A stretch of 64,000 bases of DNA from Bolinopsis microptera (taxonomy: Eukaryota > Ctenophora > Tentaculata > Lobata > Bolinopsidae), in the NCBI RefSeq assembly GCF_026151205.1, contig NC_087074.1, forward strand, positions 1,674,001 through 1,738,000. Direction: 5' to 3'. Positions 23,257-32,760 of this stretch are shown piece by piece (the first letter of the stretch is position 1; each line of letters begins with the position of its first letter). A program made the position numbers and the translations under genes. The notes under the pieces are model-generated. The model was not told the origin of the DNA, ran no database searches, and saw only the letters and a program-made list of their open reading frames with translations.

Positions 23257-25899
23257 ATGGAGGAGCTTGAAAAGAAGATAACTGACTCAGTTGAAAAACA
23301 CAAGCAAGATCTGGAACAATACTGTTTATCTAACACTGGTTCTGTGGATATCTTACAATGGAAACTGTTCTCTAAATTATCTGACAGCACCACGCCCCTT
23401 TCACACTTACTGGAATGTAAAGAAACTCAGAACATAATCAGAGACAGAGCCCTGTTAGAAGCGTTCATGACAAGTGGAGACATAGAGAAAGGAGACTGGA
23501 TGAGAGCTCTTGATTTGTTAAAATCCATCCTCCGGTTAGATCCTCACGCTACTAAACATCCAGTTAAACTGAAGTTAGCTGTGGCTGTAGCACTTACCTT
23601 TGCAATGCCTGTCATCTCGTATGCATTGAGGAAGGAAGGTAAGGAAATTGATCCAATTAGGCGGTATCTTAGCTTTGTAAGCTGGTGGGACATGAAGCCC
23701 AGTCCTCTTTTTGGAATGTTAGACAAGATGACCTGCTGGCATCTTCGATATGTGGTGGGATCCTTTGCAGAGGATGACGAGTTAGAGTGGGCCAGAATAA
23801 ACATACCTCTCGAGTTTCAATCTTCAGAAAAGATAGGAAAGGCCACATTCTCCATGACAAAATATAGGGCGAAAAATGATGAAGGTGTATCAATCCATAG
23901 CGGTCCTGCGTTTTACAACCATCGTCCTCGGACCCTTATGCTTCTCCACAAGGAAGGGGGAGTTTGTGGGGCTGTCTCCAATTTTGGGGCTTTTGCCTGT
24001 CAAGCTTTTGGGGTACCAGCAATGCCAATAGGGCAGCCTGGACACTGTGCCTTTACTTGGTACACGGATGAAGGTTGGGTCCTAGGTAATAAAATAAGAG
24101 GATGGGATGAGTCAAAGTATCATAAAAGGGTCCAGGCTCAGTGGAGTAGATCTGCTCTCTTTATACGACTCATAAACGACGCTCAAACTGGTCAGAAGTA
24201 TTTGTTGTCTGAAAAGTTGCGTCTAGCTGTTAACTTTCTGGATCCTGCGGAGCGATTTAAACTTCTATTCGCACGTGTTGTCCCCATATGCCCAGAGAAT
24301 TATAGCACTTGGCAAGATGTTCTTTACTCGGCAAAGGAAATCGGATTGGTCGGTAGCTCTCACTCTTTCAAAAATGTTGCAGAGTGTAAACCGGTCACAG
24401 TTAGCTCAACTGGAAATAGGGCTCAAAATATAACTGAAAACTCGGCGAGTGAATGGTGGACAGGGGACCAAACAGCCTGGATTGAAATTGATCTAGTTAC
24501 AGCTTGCACAGTTGATCATGTGAAAATACACTGGTGGGGGCATACTAAGGCAAATCATTTCAAAATCTTTGCCATCATGGAAAACGGAGAAAAAATACTG
24601 GTGAAAACAGAAATAGACCAAACATTTGATGAAGGGGAGGAGAACAAAAAGCGTAATCAGTGGATCAACATTTCCGGTTGGTTGGCGGAGACTTGCCAAA
24701 TAAGATTGGAGCTTTCTGACGGTAACAAAGACCCTTCCAAGAACAAAGGGATGTCGTTTGGTTTACGGCAAATGCAAGTTTTTGCAATCAAAACCTCCGA
24801 CGAAGAAAAAGTCTCTCCCATTGCACCAAGTTTACTCAATGTAGATAAAGCTCTCGAGGAGGAAGTGGAAATCCAAGTAAAGGAATCCACAGGAGTAAGA
24901 GTTATATCTGAGGGTAAACCTGTCCGTGTTAGCTCTACTCAGGATAGGGGTAAAAATATAACCGAACTTTCCGAGAGTCAATGGTGGACAGGGGACGGAA
25001 CAGCCTGGATAGAAATAGATCTAAAGACAGCTTGCATAGTTGACCACGTGAGAATACACTGGTGGGGGCATACAAAAGCAAATCATTTCAAAATCTTTGC
25101 CATCATGGAAAATGGAGAAAAAATACTGGTGAAAACAGAAATAGACCAAACATTTGATGAAGGGGAGGAGAACAAAAAGCGTAATCAGTGGATCAACATT
25201 TCCGGTTGGTTGCTGGAGACTTGCCAAATAAGATTGGAGCTTTCTGACGGTAACAAAGACCCTTCCAAGAACAAAGGGATGTCGTTTGGTTTACGGCAAG
25301 TTGTCATATTTGGCATTGAAAAGGAGAATGTCTGTAACATAACCAAACCAAGGTGGCGAGAGCTGATAGAGCTTGTAAAAAAGGAGGAAACAACTTTTCA
25401 GGAAGTGATTCCAGAATTTCTGAAAATATTCAACGGGCTTGGTTTGTTTGGTGGACAGGCAGAAGAATCATTGTTTGCTGGTGTAAGTGTTGAGAATGTT
25501 GAGAATTATCTTCAAAAGTTTATTTATAAAACTAACGAAATGTCTGGACATTCGGAGGACAATGTATCGGAAGGAAAATGTTCAGAATCGTGGCTGGAAT
25601 TGGATTTGGGTAACATCTGTTTGATTAAGAGCGTAGAAATAGATTGGGATTTAAATATAGCAGCAGAAAAAGTAAGCTTAACTATCAAAACAGCTTCAGG
25701 AAACAAAAGGTTTAATAGATTAGAGTTGTTGAATCAGATTGGTAGGAGACTACGGTTAAATTTCTCTGCTGAGAAATCTGCAGTGAAGTCAGTTAAGGTT
25801 ATGGGAGTGGAGTTTACAAACAAGATGATTCTTGAAGGGAAGATTAGAAGACTTCTCAAAAACCATCCGTTTGTAGTAACTACACTGTTAGAAAAGTAA
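23257..25899 (+). CDS. Transglutaminase-like/discoidin protein, intact copy (880 aa)
   Basis: Single-exon ORF. Residues 1-150 are helical and charged. The transglutaminase-like core holds Cys237 (GGVCG), His263 (GQPGHCAF) and Asn278 (WVLGN) in catalytic-triad order. Two discoidin (F5/8 type C) repeats follow at about residues 375-515 and 550-690, each with a WW(T/S)GD..AWIEIDL entry and an NQWINISGW/RLELSDGNKDP exit. A shorter third beta-rich piece lies at about 770-860 (ESWLELDLGNICLIKSVEID). There is no signal peptide, so a cytoplasmic location is likely. Transglutaminase-fold proteins can cross-link, deamidate or hydrolyse peptides; with Asn rather than Asp in the triad the chemistry is uncertain. 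Discoidin domains usually bind glycans or lipids. A damaged twin lies upstream and a third remnant at 31214. Confidence 0.85.
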   Translation: MEELEKKITDSVEKHKQDLEQYCLSNTGSVDILQWKLFSKLSDSTTPLSHLLECKETQNIIRDRALLEAFMTSGDIEKGDWMRALDLLKSILRLDPHATKHPVKLKLAVAVALTFAMPVISYALRKEGKEIDPIRRYLSFVSWWDMKPSPLFGMLDKMTCWHLRYVVGSFAEDDELEWARINIPLEFQSSEKIGKATFSMTKYRAKNDEGVSIHSGPAFYNHRPRTLMLLHKEGGVCGAVSNFGAFACQAFGVPAMPIGQPGHCAFTWYTDEGWVLGNKIRGWDESKYHKRVQAQWSRSALFIRLINDAQTGQKYLLSEKLRLAVNFLDPAERFKLLFARVVPICPENYSTWQDVLYSAKEIGLVGSSHSFKNVAECKPVTVSSTGNRAQNITENSASEWWTGDQTAWIEIDLVTACTVDHVKIHWWGHTKANHFKIFAIMENGEKILVKTEIDQTFDEGEENKKRNQWINISGWLAETCQIRLELSDGNKDPSKNKGMSFGLRQMQVFAIKTSDEEKVSPIAPSLLNVDKALEEEVEIQVKESTGVRVISEGKPVRVSSTQDRGKNITELSESQWWTGDGTAWIEIDLKTACIVDHVRIHWWGHTKANHFKIFAIMENGEKILVKTEIDQTFDEGEENKKRNQWINISGWLLETCQIRLELSDGNKDPSKNKGMSFGLRQVVIFGIEKENVCNITKPRWRELIELVKKEETTFQEVIPEFLKIFNGLGLFGGQAEESLFAGVSVENVENYLQKFIYKTNEMSGHSEDNVSEGKCSESWLELDLGNICLIKSVEIDWDLNIAAEKVSLTIKTASGNKRFNRLELLNQIGRRLRLNFSAEKSAVKSVKVMGVEFTNKMILEGKIRRLLKNHPFVVTTLLEK

Positions 25900-26240
25900 T
25901 TGATCCTTCATTGTCTATTTTACATTATACAGAAATGAACATCGTTCTTATGATTTAAAAGCAATAATCTACATAATTAGCTGACATCCAAATTTTTATA
26001 GTATCGTTTGGAATGATTAAATTATTATCATAATTAATTGTTTCAATTGACTAAAAAGTATAGTATAATATTATTTCTAATAGTCTCAGAAGTCATTTCA
26101 CGAAAAGGCTCCGTTGGTCGTCAACATTGTAAGTTAACAGTTTACGTGCCTTCAACCTCCTAGTAGGAGATCATCCTCTTGAATATTGTTCGCCTGAACA
26201 GCTCCTGCTGGGAGTCTTTTCAAAACGCGCCAGACTTCAA
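25900..26240. other. 3' flank of the transglutaminase-discoidin gene, duplicated
   Basis: This flank is repeated at about 31361-31700. No ORF is supported. It contains the AT-rich stretch ending near the motif cattgtaagttaacag, common to both copies. Confidence 0.6.
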
Positions 26241-26540
26241 AACAGGCTGCACGCGCAGGCTGCACGTGCCAGGTTGCAGGCTGCACGCGCCAGGGTGCAG
26301 GCTGCACGCGCCAGGCTGCAGGCTGCGCGGAGAGAAGTCACAACATCCCCACGTAGTGAAGAGCTCCTGGATATGATGATGAGAGGGGTGAGAAAAGCAC
26401 TGAGCAGGGGCAGAGTAGAGCTGACTATACCTTGCAGGAAACACTCGTCAACAGAGCTTTCCCCAACCTCACTAACCACTTCCTTATAGTAGATAGTGAG
26501 AGCAGCAATACCAGAGTTGCAGATAACGAATACCAGATAA
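26220..26540 (-). pseudogene. 7TM receptor remnant (TM6-TM7-tail), block A
   Basis: On the minus strand the frame reads FVICNSGIAALTIYYKEV (TM6 side), then SSTLPLLSAFLTPLIIISR (TM7 side), then a tail of 7-residue AACSLAR-type repeats. It matches the end of the receptor remnant in block B (31618-32760). Everything upstream of TM6 has been lost in a deletion joining at about 26540. The ATG at 26563 is contributed by unrelated sequence across the join. It is not a functional receptor. Confidence 0.7.
26245..26330. repeat. 21-bp minisatellite in the receptor tail, block A
   Basis: About four copies of a 21-bp unit containing gcaggctgcacgcgccaggc. Because 21 is a multiple of 3, the array stays in frame with the receptor remnant on the minus strand and encodes AACSLAR-type repeats. 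A related array of about 4-5 units is at 31708-31802. Confidence 0.8.
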
Positions 26541-26990
26541 AAACGTATGCGGAGGGTAACCATGGCGACTACACCTACTGCTCTGCGCGCGGAGAATATG
26601 CATTAAAATAAAGTATGCGGAGGGTTATGCATGTTTTCCTTTGTGACACGACTCACGAAAAAGCTACCTACCCACTATACCCATTCTCAAATCCTTCCAC
26701 TTCTATACATCTATTGCCTTTTTAAAGAAAAAGACAGTTGATGTAAAAAATGTTTAGCAGAGAGTATGCCTTAACTTCCTATCTATCACATTCTAAAGCG
26801 ATTTTAGCAGCAGAGGTCGGTAGCCAGAGCTAAAGAGACAAAAATGCCATCCTGTATCATGGCACTTACGAAAATGACCCAGTAGGAACTGCTGGTGAGC
26901 CACATAACCGGCACCCTACCGAGATCCCTGGAGATCCGTTTTGGCTGTACTCTCGGTTATATTTCCAGGGCAGTCACATGACTAAATGTT
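26540..26990. repeat. Segmental duplication, matches 33505-33945
   Basis: This stretch begins with aacgtatgcggagggtaac and runs to about ggcagtcacatgactaa with few differences from 33505-33945. In block A it is joined directly to receptor TM6 sequence. In block B it is separated from it by about 1.5 kb, so block A is a deletion derivative. No coding potential is visible. Confidence 0.8.
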
Positions 26991-27280
26991 TGTTGTCTGA
27001 AAGGTTTCAAAGCCCCTAGGATTAGAGATAACACCCAAAAATGGGAATTCGTGAGCAAATTCGAAAATATGTATAATCTTGACTAAACGCTATATTTTGC
27101 TATCGTTGAGAAGAAGTATTTCGGTCTGACTGGTGTCCATAAGTCAAGAAGTAGGGAATTTTATGCTCAAGACTAGGGTTCAACGCCCCTCAGCGTAGCT
27201 AAAACCAGTAAGTAATAATAATTATATATCCGTACCATTTTACTGACACCACGGCATCAACTTTAACTCGACTTACTGCA

Positions 27281-27312
27281 AAAACCGTAAAAGATATATC
27301 TTTTACGGTTTT
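27281..27312. repeat. 32-bp perfect palindrome
   Basis: The left arm aaaaccgtaaaagata is followed without spacer by its exact reverse complement. Symmetry fails at the next base on both sides. It could extrude as a cruciform or be a dimeric binding site; its function is unknown. Confidence 0.9.
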
Positions 27313-27678
27313 ATATATACAACTGAAACTTTTTTTACTGGGTCAAATGCTTTAATGGCCTCCAAATCAGCATGAAAAAATAAAAAATAGACCAAGGAAT
27401 TTGACCCCCAAGTGGTGTCAAAAACGCCAATTAAATAGGTAATAATTATTTTAGTCTCTTGAGTCTTGACACCACTTTAGGGTTAGACGGGGTCCTGCTA
27501 GTGTGTATACTGTATAATGTGTATAATTACGTGTTCTTACTCATACGTTTAGTTTAATGTCTGCAATGTTCTTGTTAGCGCGTGTACTATTACACATTAT
27601 AAATATAATCATGTGATTATATCCCGGTGCCGTTTAGTTTCATTGTTTGCACAGGTCTGTGGCCGTGATCACACGTCA

Positions 27679-27721
27679 TCACGTGACCATGGTTACAGAC
27701 TCTGTAACCATGGTCACGTGA
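27679..27721. repeat. Palindrome with 20-bp perfect arms and a 3-bp loop
   Basis: The arm tcacgtgaccatggttacag is followed by act and then its exact reverse complement. Each arm contains CACGTG, an E-box core, and CCATGG. It could be a binding site for bHLH factors or a mobile-element relic; no flanking target duplication was seen. Confidence 0.9.
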
Positions 27722-28719
27722 CTACCTGCATTGGAGCTAACCTACTTCCTTTGTTACTACTAGGTCTCTTAACTTGTATCACATTGTGTACTCCTATTGT
27801 TGTATAAGGTACTGTGTTTCAAACGGCGCTTCTTGTAAACACTCGTACTTTGTTAGTGCGGTTACTTTCATCTTCAATTCTTCTATTTTATATTAAGTTT
27901 AGATATATACGTATTATATAGTTTCAAAACAATCGAATTAGTCAATCGATATAGTCAGCGTCCAGCGGGCATCTATTTAATGCAGAGATATAGCCAGCAG
28001 GTCTATCTGTATATTTGTATTAATCCCGGCCCTTCCCGGCTATTGTCAATCAAATACCGGGCGAATTTATATTCATCGCAGCCCGCTATTTAAACTGCCT
28101 CTCAATACGAGTATATCCGAGAACTTTTCAAACCATCAGGCCATTAAATAATTTTAGTGACTTAATGCGTCGAAAGGAATTTTCCCGACAAATCGTTGTT
28201 TGAATGGGGGGAAATTTTGAAAAACTAGCAAAATTGCTCGTTCTGCTCTTGAAACTAACCTTTTTTAAACATCCAACGTAACGCCACTGGCATGTGCTAT
28301 GTGTATATTATGAAATCCTTATTTACCATAATAATTTTATAGGTTTGCTGTTCAAACTGGTAAATTTTGTGTCCTTAGGCTTTAGCTTATCGTTTTTCTG
28401 TGCACTGGAATTTGTTAATTTGTTTAAGTAATACTGCAATAGCAATTCTTCAGACACTCAAAAACTATTTTAAACTGCCGTTTTTTGCATAGCGAAGAAA
28501 TTTAACCTAACTTTCATATCGCCTAGAAAGTTGTTTTAATGTTTCAATGCATATCCTTGATGCTTCGTAGCGTTTATTTAAGTATAAGTAGCAGATTCAA
28601 TTCCATTATTTGTTTAAGTACTAATTTTCGTCAAGTCTTCATTTGAAGTATATACCTTCAGTACTCAGTACAGCTCTAATGGCGTCATTAAAACTCAGCT
28701 GAGTTTATAATATCCTTAG

Positions 28720-30117
28720 ATGATAAATGGCATAGTAAGCGACTGTAGAGCTAAGACGGATGGTTGCTCTGAAAACCACTCTAGACATTTTTGTCGACTG
28801 TGTGATAAGAATGACTCGGATCATCTCTCCAGAAACTGTCCTCAAGCAAGAACGCTATATCATGGAACTACAGCTGATGCAGCGATAAATATCACTGAGA
28901 AGGGTCTGAGATGCAGTCCAATTGGCAGGTTAGGTCGAGGAATATACTTCGTTGATAATCGTGATGATGCTCTAACAATAGCTCGCAGCAGAAATCCTAA
29001 ACATTGGGCTGTGTTACAGTGTAAAGTTAATTTAGGGCCTCCCATAGCGAGAAATCAATCTCCTGGCACAATAAAAAGGTTACATGGAACAGCTGGTATT
29101 CATCCTCCATGGGCAGGCATTACAGGCATTACAGCCGGCTTTATGGAATACTGCTTAACAAACGAAAAAAAGTGCAATGTGGTTGAAAAAATCTCTGAAG
29201 GCGGAGAATTCATCATCAGGAACAAAGTAGCTATTCCCAAATCCAAGCAGCTCCAAGTAGCTTCAAGACAACCTTTTTGCACCCATATACAGCGGTGCTT
29301 AGTAAACTATACTGTAAACTGTAGCTGTGGGAAAGCTGTGACTGGAATTTTCCGACAGATACAACGCTGCCTAAAGTGTTTGACTGTGAACTGTGGGAAA
29401 AGTTTTGTATGTTTATGCAAATGGAAAACTTCAAAATATTTTCCAGTTATTTTCATTTTGTTAAGCCTCATCCTTAATGCGATTTACTGCATCGTTCAGC
29501 ATTCGCCTGATAAGCTTAAAAATGAAACGGTCAAGACTATTCCTAGAGATATCCAGAACAGCTTTATTTCGTTCTCTGTGTTCTTTGTTTTACACTCTAT
29601 AGGCAACATCCTGACGTGTTTGTTTACAGACAAGTGGAAGGGTATGGAAACTTGCAGCGTGATATCATGTATACTCGGAAAATATGTACTGCTGGATATG
29701 CCGATGTACGTGTCACATGTATGTTTGATAAAATTAGAGATGAAGTTCATAGGAAATCAGGATTGGGATCCATACTTCTGGGATTTACTACTGCAGCTGG
29801 GATTCTTCATAGAAACGATTATAATTTTAATCCTGATCACCCAAGCAACTCGTAGATACGGGATGATTGCTTTAATGATAATGTTTTTGTTGTCATTTTA
29901 CGCCCCCATGTGGATGGCAATGAGTAAACCTTTCAGTAAAGAAATTTTCTCTATGAATCCTTCTGATTTAGGAACATTCACCAAGGGAGGACGTTCCCAT
30001 AACATTTTGATATTTCTATGTGTTACAGGGGTTGTGCACTTGTATGTAGATGCACTTGGGGTAGGTCTGCTTTGTTTTATTATAGGATTATTAGTTGCTT
30101 GCTGTTGCGGAAATTAA
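28720..30117 (+). CDS. Zinc-knuckle, PARP-like (Gig2-type) and multi-pass membrane protein (465 aa)
   Basis: Single long ORF. Residues 25-40 form a CX2CX6HX4C knuckle. The PARP-like domain starts at once, with the His motif LYHGTT (His48) and the Tyr motif GRGIYF (Tyr76), and ends near GGEFIIRN at about residue 160. The spacing resembles Gig2-type PARPs, in which mono-ADP-ribosylation is assumed rather than proven. A Cys-rich linker leads to hydrophobic segments at about 244-264, 287-309, 355-375, 380-402 and 428-463. A catalytic domain N-terminal to several membrane spans and without a signal peptide should face the cytosol. This arrangement is unusual for PARPs. An alternative is a gene whose C-terminal exons come from a separate membrane-protein family; the frame is continuous, so no intron is needed. 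Confidence 0.75.
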   Translation: MINGIVSDCRAKTDGCSENHSRHFCRLCDKNDSDHLSRNCPQARTLYHGTTADAAINITEKGLRCSPIGRLGRGIYFVDNRDDALTIARSRNPKHWAVLQCKVNLGPPIARNQSPGTIKRLHGTAGIHPPWAGITGITAGFMEYCLTNEKKCNVVEKISEGGEFIIRNKVAIPKSKQLQVASRQPFCTHIQRCLVNYTVNCSCGKAVTGIFRQIQRCLKCLTVNCGKSFVCLCKWKTSKYFPVIFILLSLILNAIYCIVQHSPDKLKNETVKTIPRDIQNSFISFSVFFVLHSIGNILTCLFTDKWKGMETCSVISCILGKYVLLDMPMYVSHVCLIKLEMKFIGNQDWDPYFWDLLLQLGFFIETIIILILITQATRRYGMIALMIMFLLSFYAPMWMAMSKPFSKEIFSMNPSDLGTFTKGGRSHNILIFLCVTGVVHLYVDALGVGLLCFIIGLLVACCCGN

Positions 30118-30355
30118 TCAACCTTATACTTATCAGCATATAATTTACAGTTTCCTTATATTACACAAGAGATGTATTTTTAATGTGTATCAAAAAATGT
30201 CTTTTGTTATGTTAATTTGCAACTTGAAATATGACGAGGTTTAACAAAGTAACAAGAAATATGATGATGTTTAAAAATAAAAACATGACATGGCATACGA
30301 CATGTTGGGGAATAAACTTCAGTAACTAAAATACAGCACCTTGGGGCACGTTTCT

Positions 30356-30474
30356 ATGTAGATTTTTATGTTTAACAGGGGTTGGGAACTTGTATTGTTT
30401 TATGACATTTAGCATCCTTTTAGGGCTCGGTATTTTTGCATGCATCAGTTGTTGCTGTAACTGCGGAAATGGAT
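30356..30474 (+). pseudogene. Partial duplicate of the last segment of the PARP-membrane gene
   Basis: This reads RFLCLTGVGNLYCF, then a hydrophobic stretch, then a CCCNCGNG-stop ending. It parallels IFLCVTGVVHLYVD and the CCCGN-stop end of the gene at 28720-30117. Both copies have ttacag or ttaacag immediately before the shared gggttg, which resembles a splice acceptor. It may be an alternative last exon or a decayed duplicate; the sequence alone cannot decide. Confidence 0.5.
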
Positions 30475-31213
30475 AGGATAACTAGAAAGGTCTTATCAAC
30501 ACCGGTTTCGAATCCCCTATCCCACTCAAACGTCTTTTTCTGTAAAGCTCCTTCTGTAATGTGTCATTCCGTACAATAAACACGACTTAGTTATTGACTA
30601 TTAGCATACTTTATAGGTTCATCTCAAGAGATTTATTTTTGATAAAGTTTATTTAAACAAAAACGTCTAGTTGATAGCCAAACAAATATGATGAGGTATG
30701 GGAGTAACATATGGCATGCGCAATAAATTCATAAATTGTATTACAATAAACTTAACATTTGGGTTAACTTTGGAGCAGATATTTATTCACATTTCATTAA
30801 ATTCAAACTGTTTGATCAATCTCACTTACTCACATTCTTTTATTTTCCATGTTAATGATGTGGTATGATTCACTTTCTTTTGTAATTCCTATTTCTTGTT
30901 CCGTGTTTACACGTTATCACTAGTTGTTCATTTATAATTTACGTGTTTATTCATGTCGATTGTTTACTTTACTGTAGTGGTATATCATTGTTATCTGAAA
31001 GCAGACACTAAATGAATGATGCATATATATGTCAGGTATGCATATGTGTTCACATTAAAACATGGCAAACATTTTAATATGACGTAATAAATGAGATTAG
31101 TTGTTTGTATGGCATAAATCTACATTCCAATTGACATTTGTTATCTATTTCATTGAGGTGGTATGCATGTACAGTAAAACCACGCTCTGATTTACCGCGG
31201 GTAATTGAAATTC
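30475..31213. other. Intergenic, nothing recognised
   Basis: AT-rich sequence with an aataaa-type signal near 30574. No ORF, repeat array or RNA gene was recognised. Confidence 0.5.
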
Positions 31214-31360
31214 CGGTTAAATTTCTCTGCTGAGAAATCTGCAGTGAAGTCAGTTAAGGTTATCGGAGTGGAGTTTACAAACAAGATGATTCTTGAAGGG
31301 AAGATCAGAAGACATCTCAAAAACCATCCCTTTGCAGTAACTACTCTGTTAGAAAAGTAA
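31214..31360 (+). pseudogene. Transglutaminase-discoidin gene, third copy, last 48 codons only
   Basis: Nearly identical to the end of the intact gene (about 25753-25899), including the stop. Homology begins abruptly inside the coding sequence. It continues into the shared 3' flank, so it marks the edge of a segmental duplication rather than an insertion of processed sequence. Confidence 0.85.
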
Positions 31361-31617
31361 TTAAACGTTCATTGTCTTACCCTATTTTATATTATACTGA
31401 AATGAACATCGTTCTTATGATTTAAAAGCAATGATCTACATAATCAGCTCACATCCAAGTCTTTATAGTATCGTTTGGAATGATTAAATTATCATCTTAA
31501 TTAATTGTTTCAATTGACTAAAAAGTATAGTATAATATTATTTCTAATAGTCTCAGAAGTCATTTCGCGAAAAGGCTCCGTTATTCGTCAACATTGTAAG
31601 TTAACAGTCTCGTGCCT
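31361..31617. repeat. Duplicated 3' flank, block B
   Basis: Matches 25900-26160 with minor differences. Non-coding. Confidence 0.7.
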
Positions 31618-32760
31618 TCAACCTCCTAGTAGGAGATCATCCTCTTGAATATTGTTCGCCTGAACAGCTCCTACTGGGAGTCTCTTCAAAACGCGCCAGA
31701 CTTCAAAACAGGCTGCACGCGCCAGGCTGCAGGCTGCAGGTGCCAGGCTGCAGGCTGCACGCGCCAGGCTGCAGGCTGCACGTGCCAGGCTGCAGGCTGC
31801 ACGGAGAGAACTCACAACATCTCCACGTAGTGAAGAGCTCCTGGATATGATGATGAGAGGGTGAGAAGAGCACTGAGCAGAGGCAGAGTAGAGCTGACTA
31901 TACCTTGTAGGAAACACTCGTCCACAGAACCTTCTCCAACCTCACTAAACACTTCCTTGTAGTAGATATAGTGAGAGCAGCAATACCAGAGTTGCAGATA
32001 ACGAACACCAGAGATAAGAGAAAGACGGTGACGTTCACGTGATTCCAGTCAGTGATGTACACGTGGTCACCTGCTGTATCATGTTCTGTGTCAGATGTTG
32101 AGCAGCTTGCACGTGGGCAGCTTGCACGTGGGCAGCAGATGAGCCGCGCACGTGGAGACTGGGTGTGATATCGCCGATATTCTACCACTATTAGCTGTGT
32201 TATGAGGCACATCACCACCATTACAACTGGTATGAGGAATATGAGTGACACTAGAGTAGCCGTGTGCTGAGCTGTACTCCAAAAGGAAGTTTGACAATCC
32301 ATAATCTACCCAGGTCATACACCAAGTTGTGGCCGACGTAAGCCATGACCATGTTGAACCAAATAGTGAACCAAGGGCGGTTAAAAGTGTTGCTAGTGGC
32401 TGCATCGTAATATAAATCCATGAAACAGAGAAGAAGAAGAACCATCACATGAAAAAACACTGCCAATTTAAGAATACGTTTATTTAAACGATAGAAAGGA
32501 TTGCAGATGTTTATAGTTCTAATAACGGCCATCACAACGTTAAAGAAGATGGAGCAAGCATAACCCAGCAGTCCAAACAGTGCATGGAACATAGCTATTC
32601 CTGTAGCAATCCAGTTTGAGATATGAGACGTCCCATACAGGCAGAGGACGCTGATAGCTATAACAGACTGTCCCAGAGCAGTGCACAGATCAGAGAGGGA
32701 TATCAGAAGAAACAAGAGGGCCAGGGATGTTAGATTGTTGGTTTGACGGTAGTAACGGGT
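31618..32760 (-). pseudogene. 7TM receptor (rhodopsin-like) pseudogene, block B
   Basis: On the minus strand the following segments are readable in order: LLISLSDLCTALGQ (TM2), YACSIFFNVVMAVIR then NICNPFYRLNKRI (TM3 end), FFHVMVLLLLCFMDL (TM4), LVSLIFLIPVVMVVMCLI (TM5), VTVFLLSLVFVICNSG (TM6), and a TM7 segment like LLTPLIIISR followed by the 7-residue-repeat tail. Frames change near 32300, near 31967 (two extra bases relative to block A) and near 31862 (one base fewer). The TM3 end lacks a DRY motif and TM7 lacks NPxxY. No N-terminal segment with TM1 was found, and it could lie in a lost or distant exon. The frameshifts argue for a pseudogene unless they are sequence errors. Ligand unknown. 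Confidence 0.65.
31708..31802. repeat. 21-bp minisatellite in the receptor tail, block B
   Basis: About four to five 21-bp units with the core gccaggctgcaggctgcacg, the same family as 26245-26330 but with a different copy number. In frame on the minus strand it encodes one Cys per 7-residue repeat. Confidence 0.8.

Larger units (their letters stand above)
26991..28719. other. Intergenic region before the PARP-membrane gene
   Basis: AT-rich, with no supported ORF. It holds two perfect-arm palindromes (27281-27312 and 27679-27721), listed separately. The last few hundred bases presumably include the promoter and 5' UTR of the gene at 28720, but no core element was recognised with confidence. 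Confidence 0.5.

Noticed and set aside
26237-26563. A 108-codon two-span membrane protein
   Set aside because: The start comes from sequence brought next to receptor TM6 by a deletion; it is a remnant.
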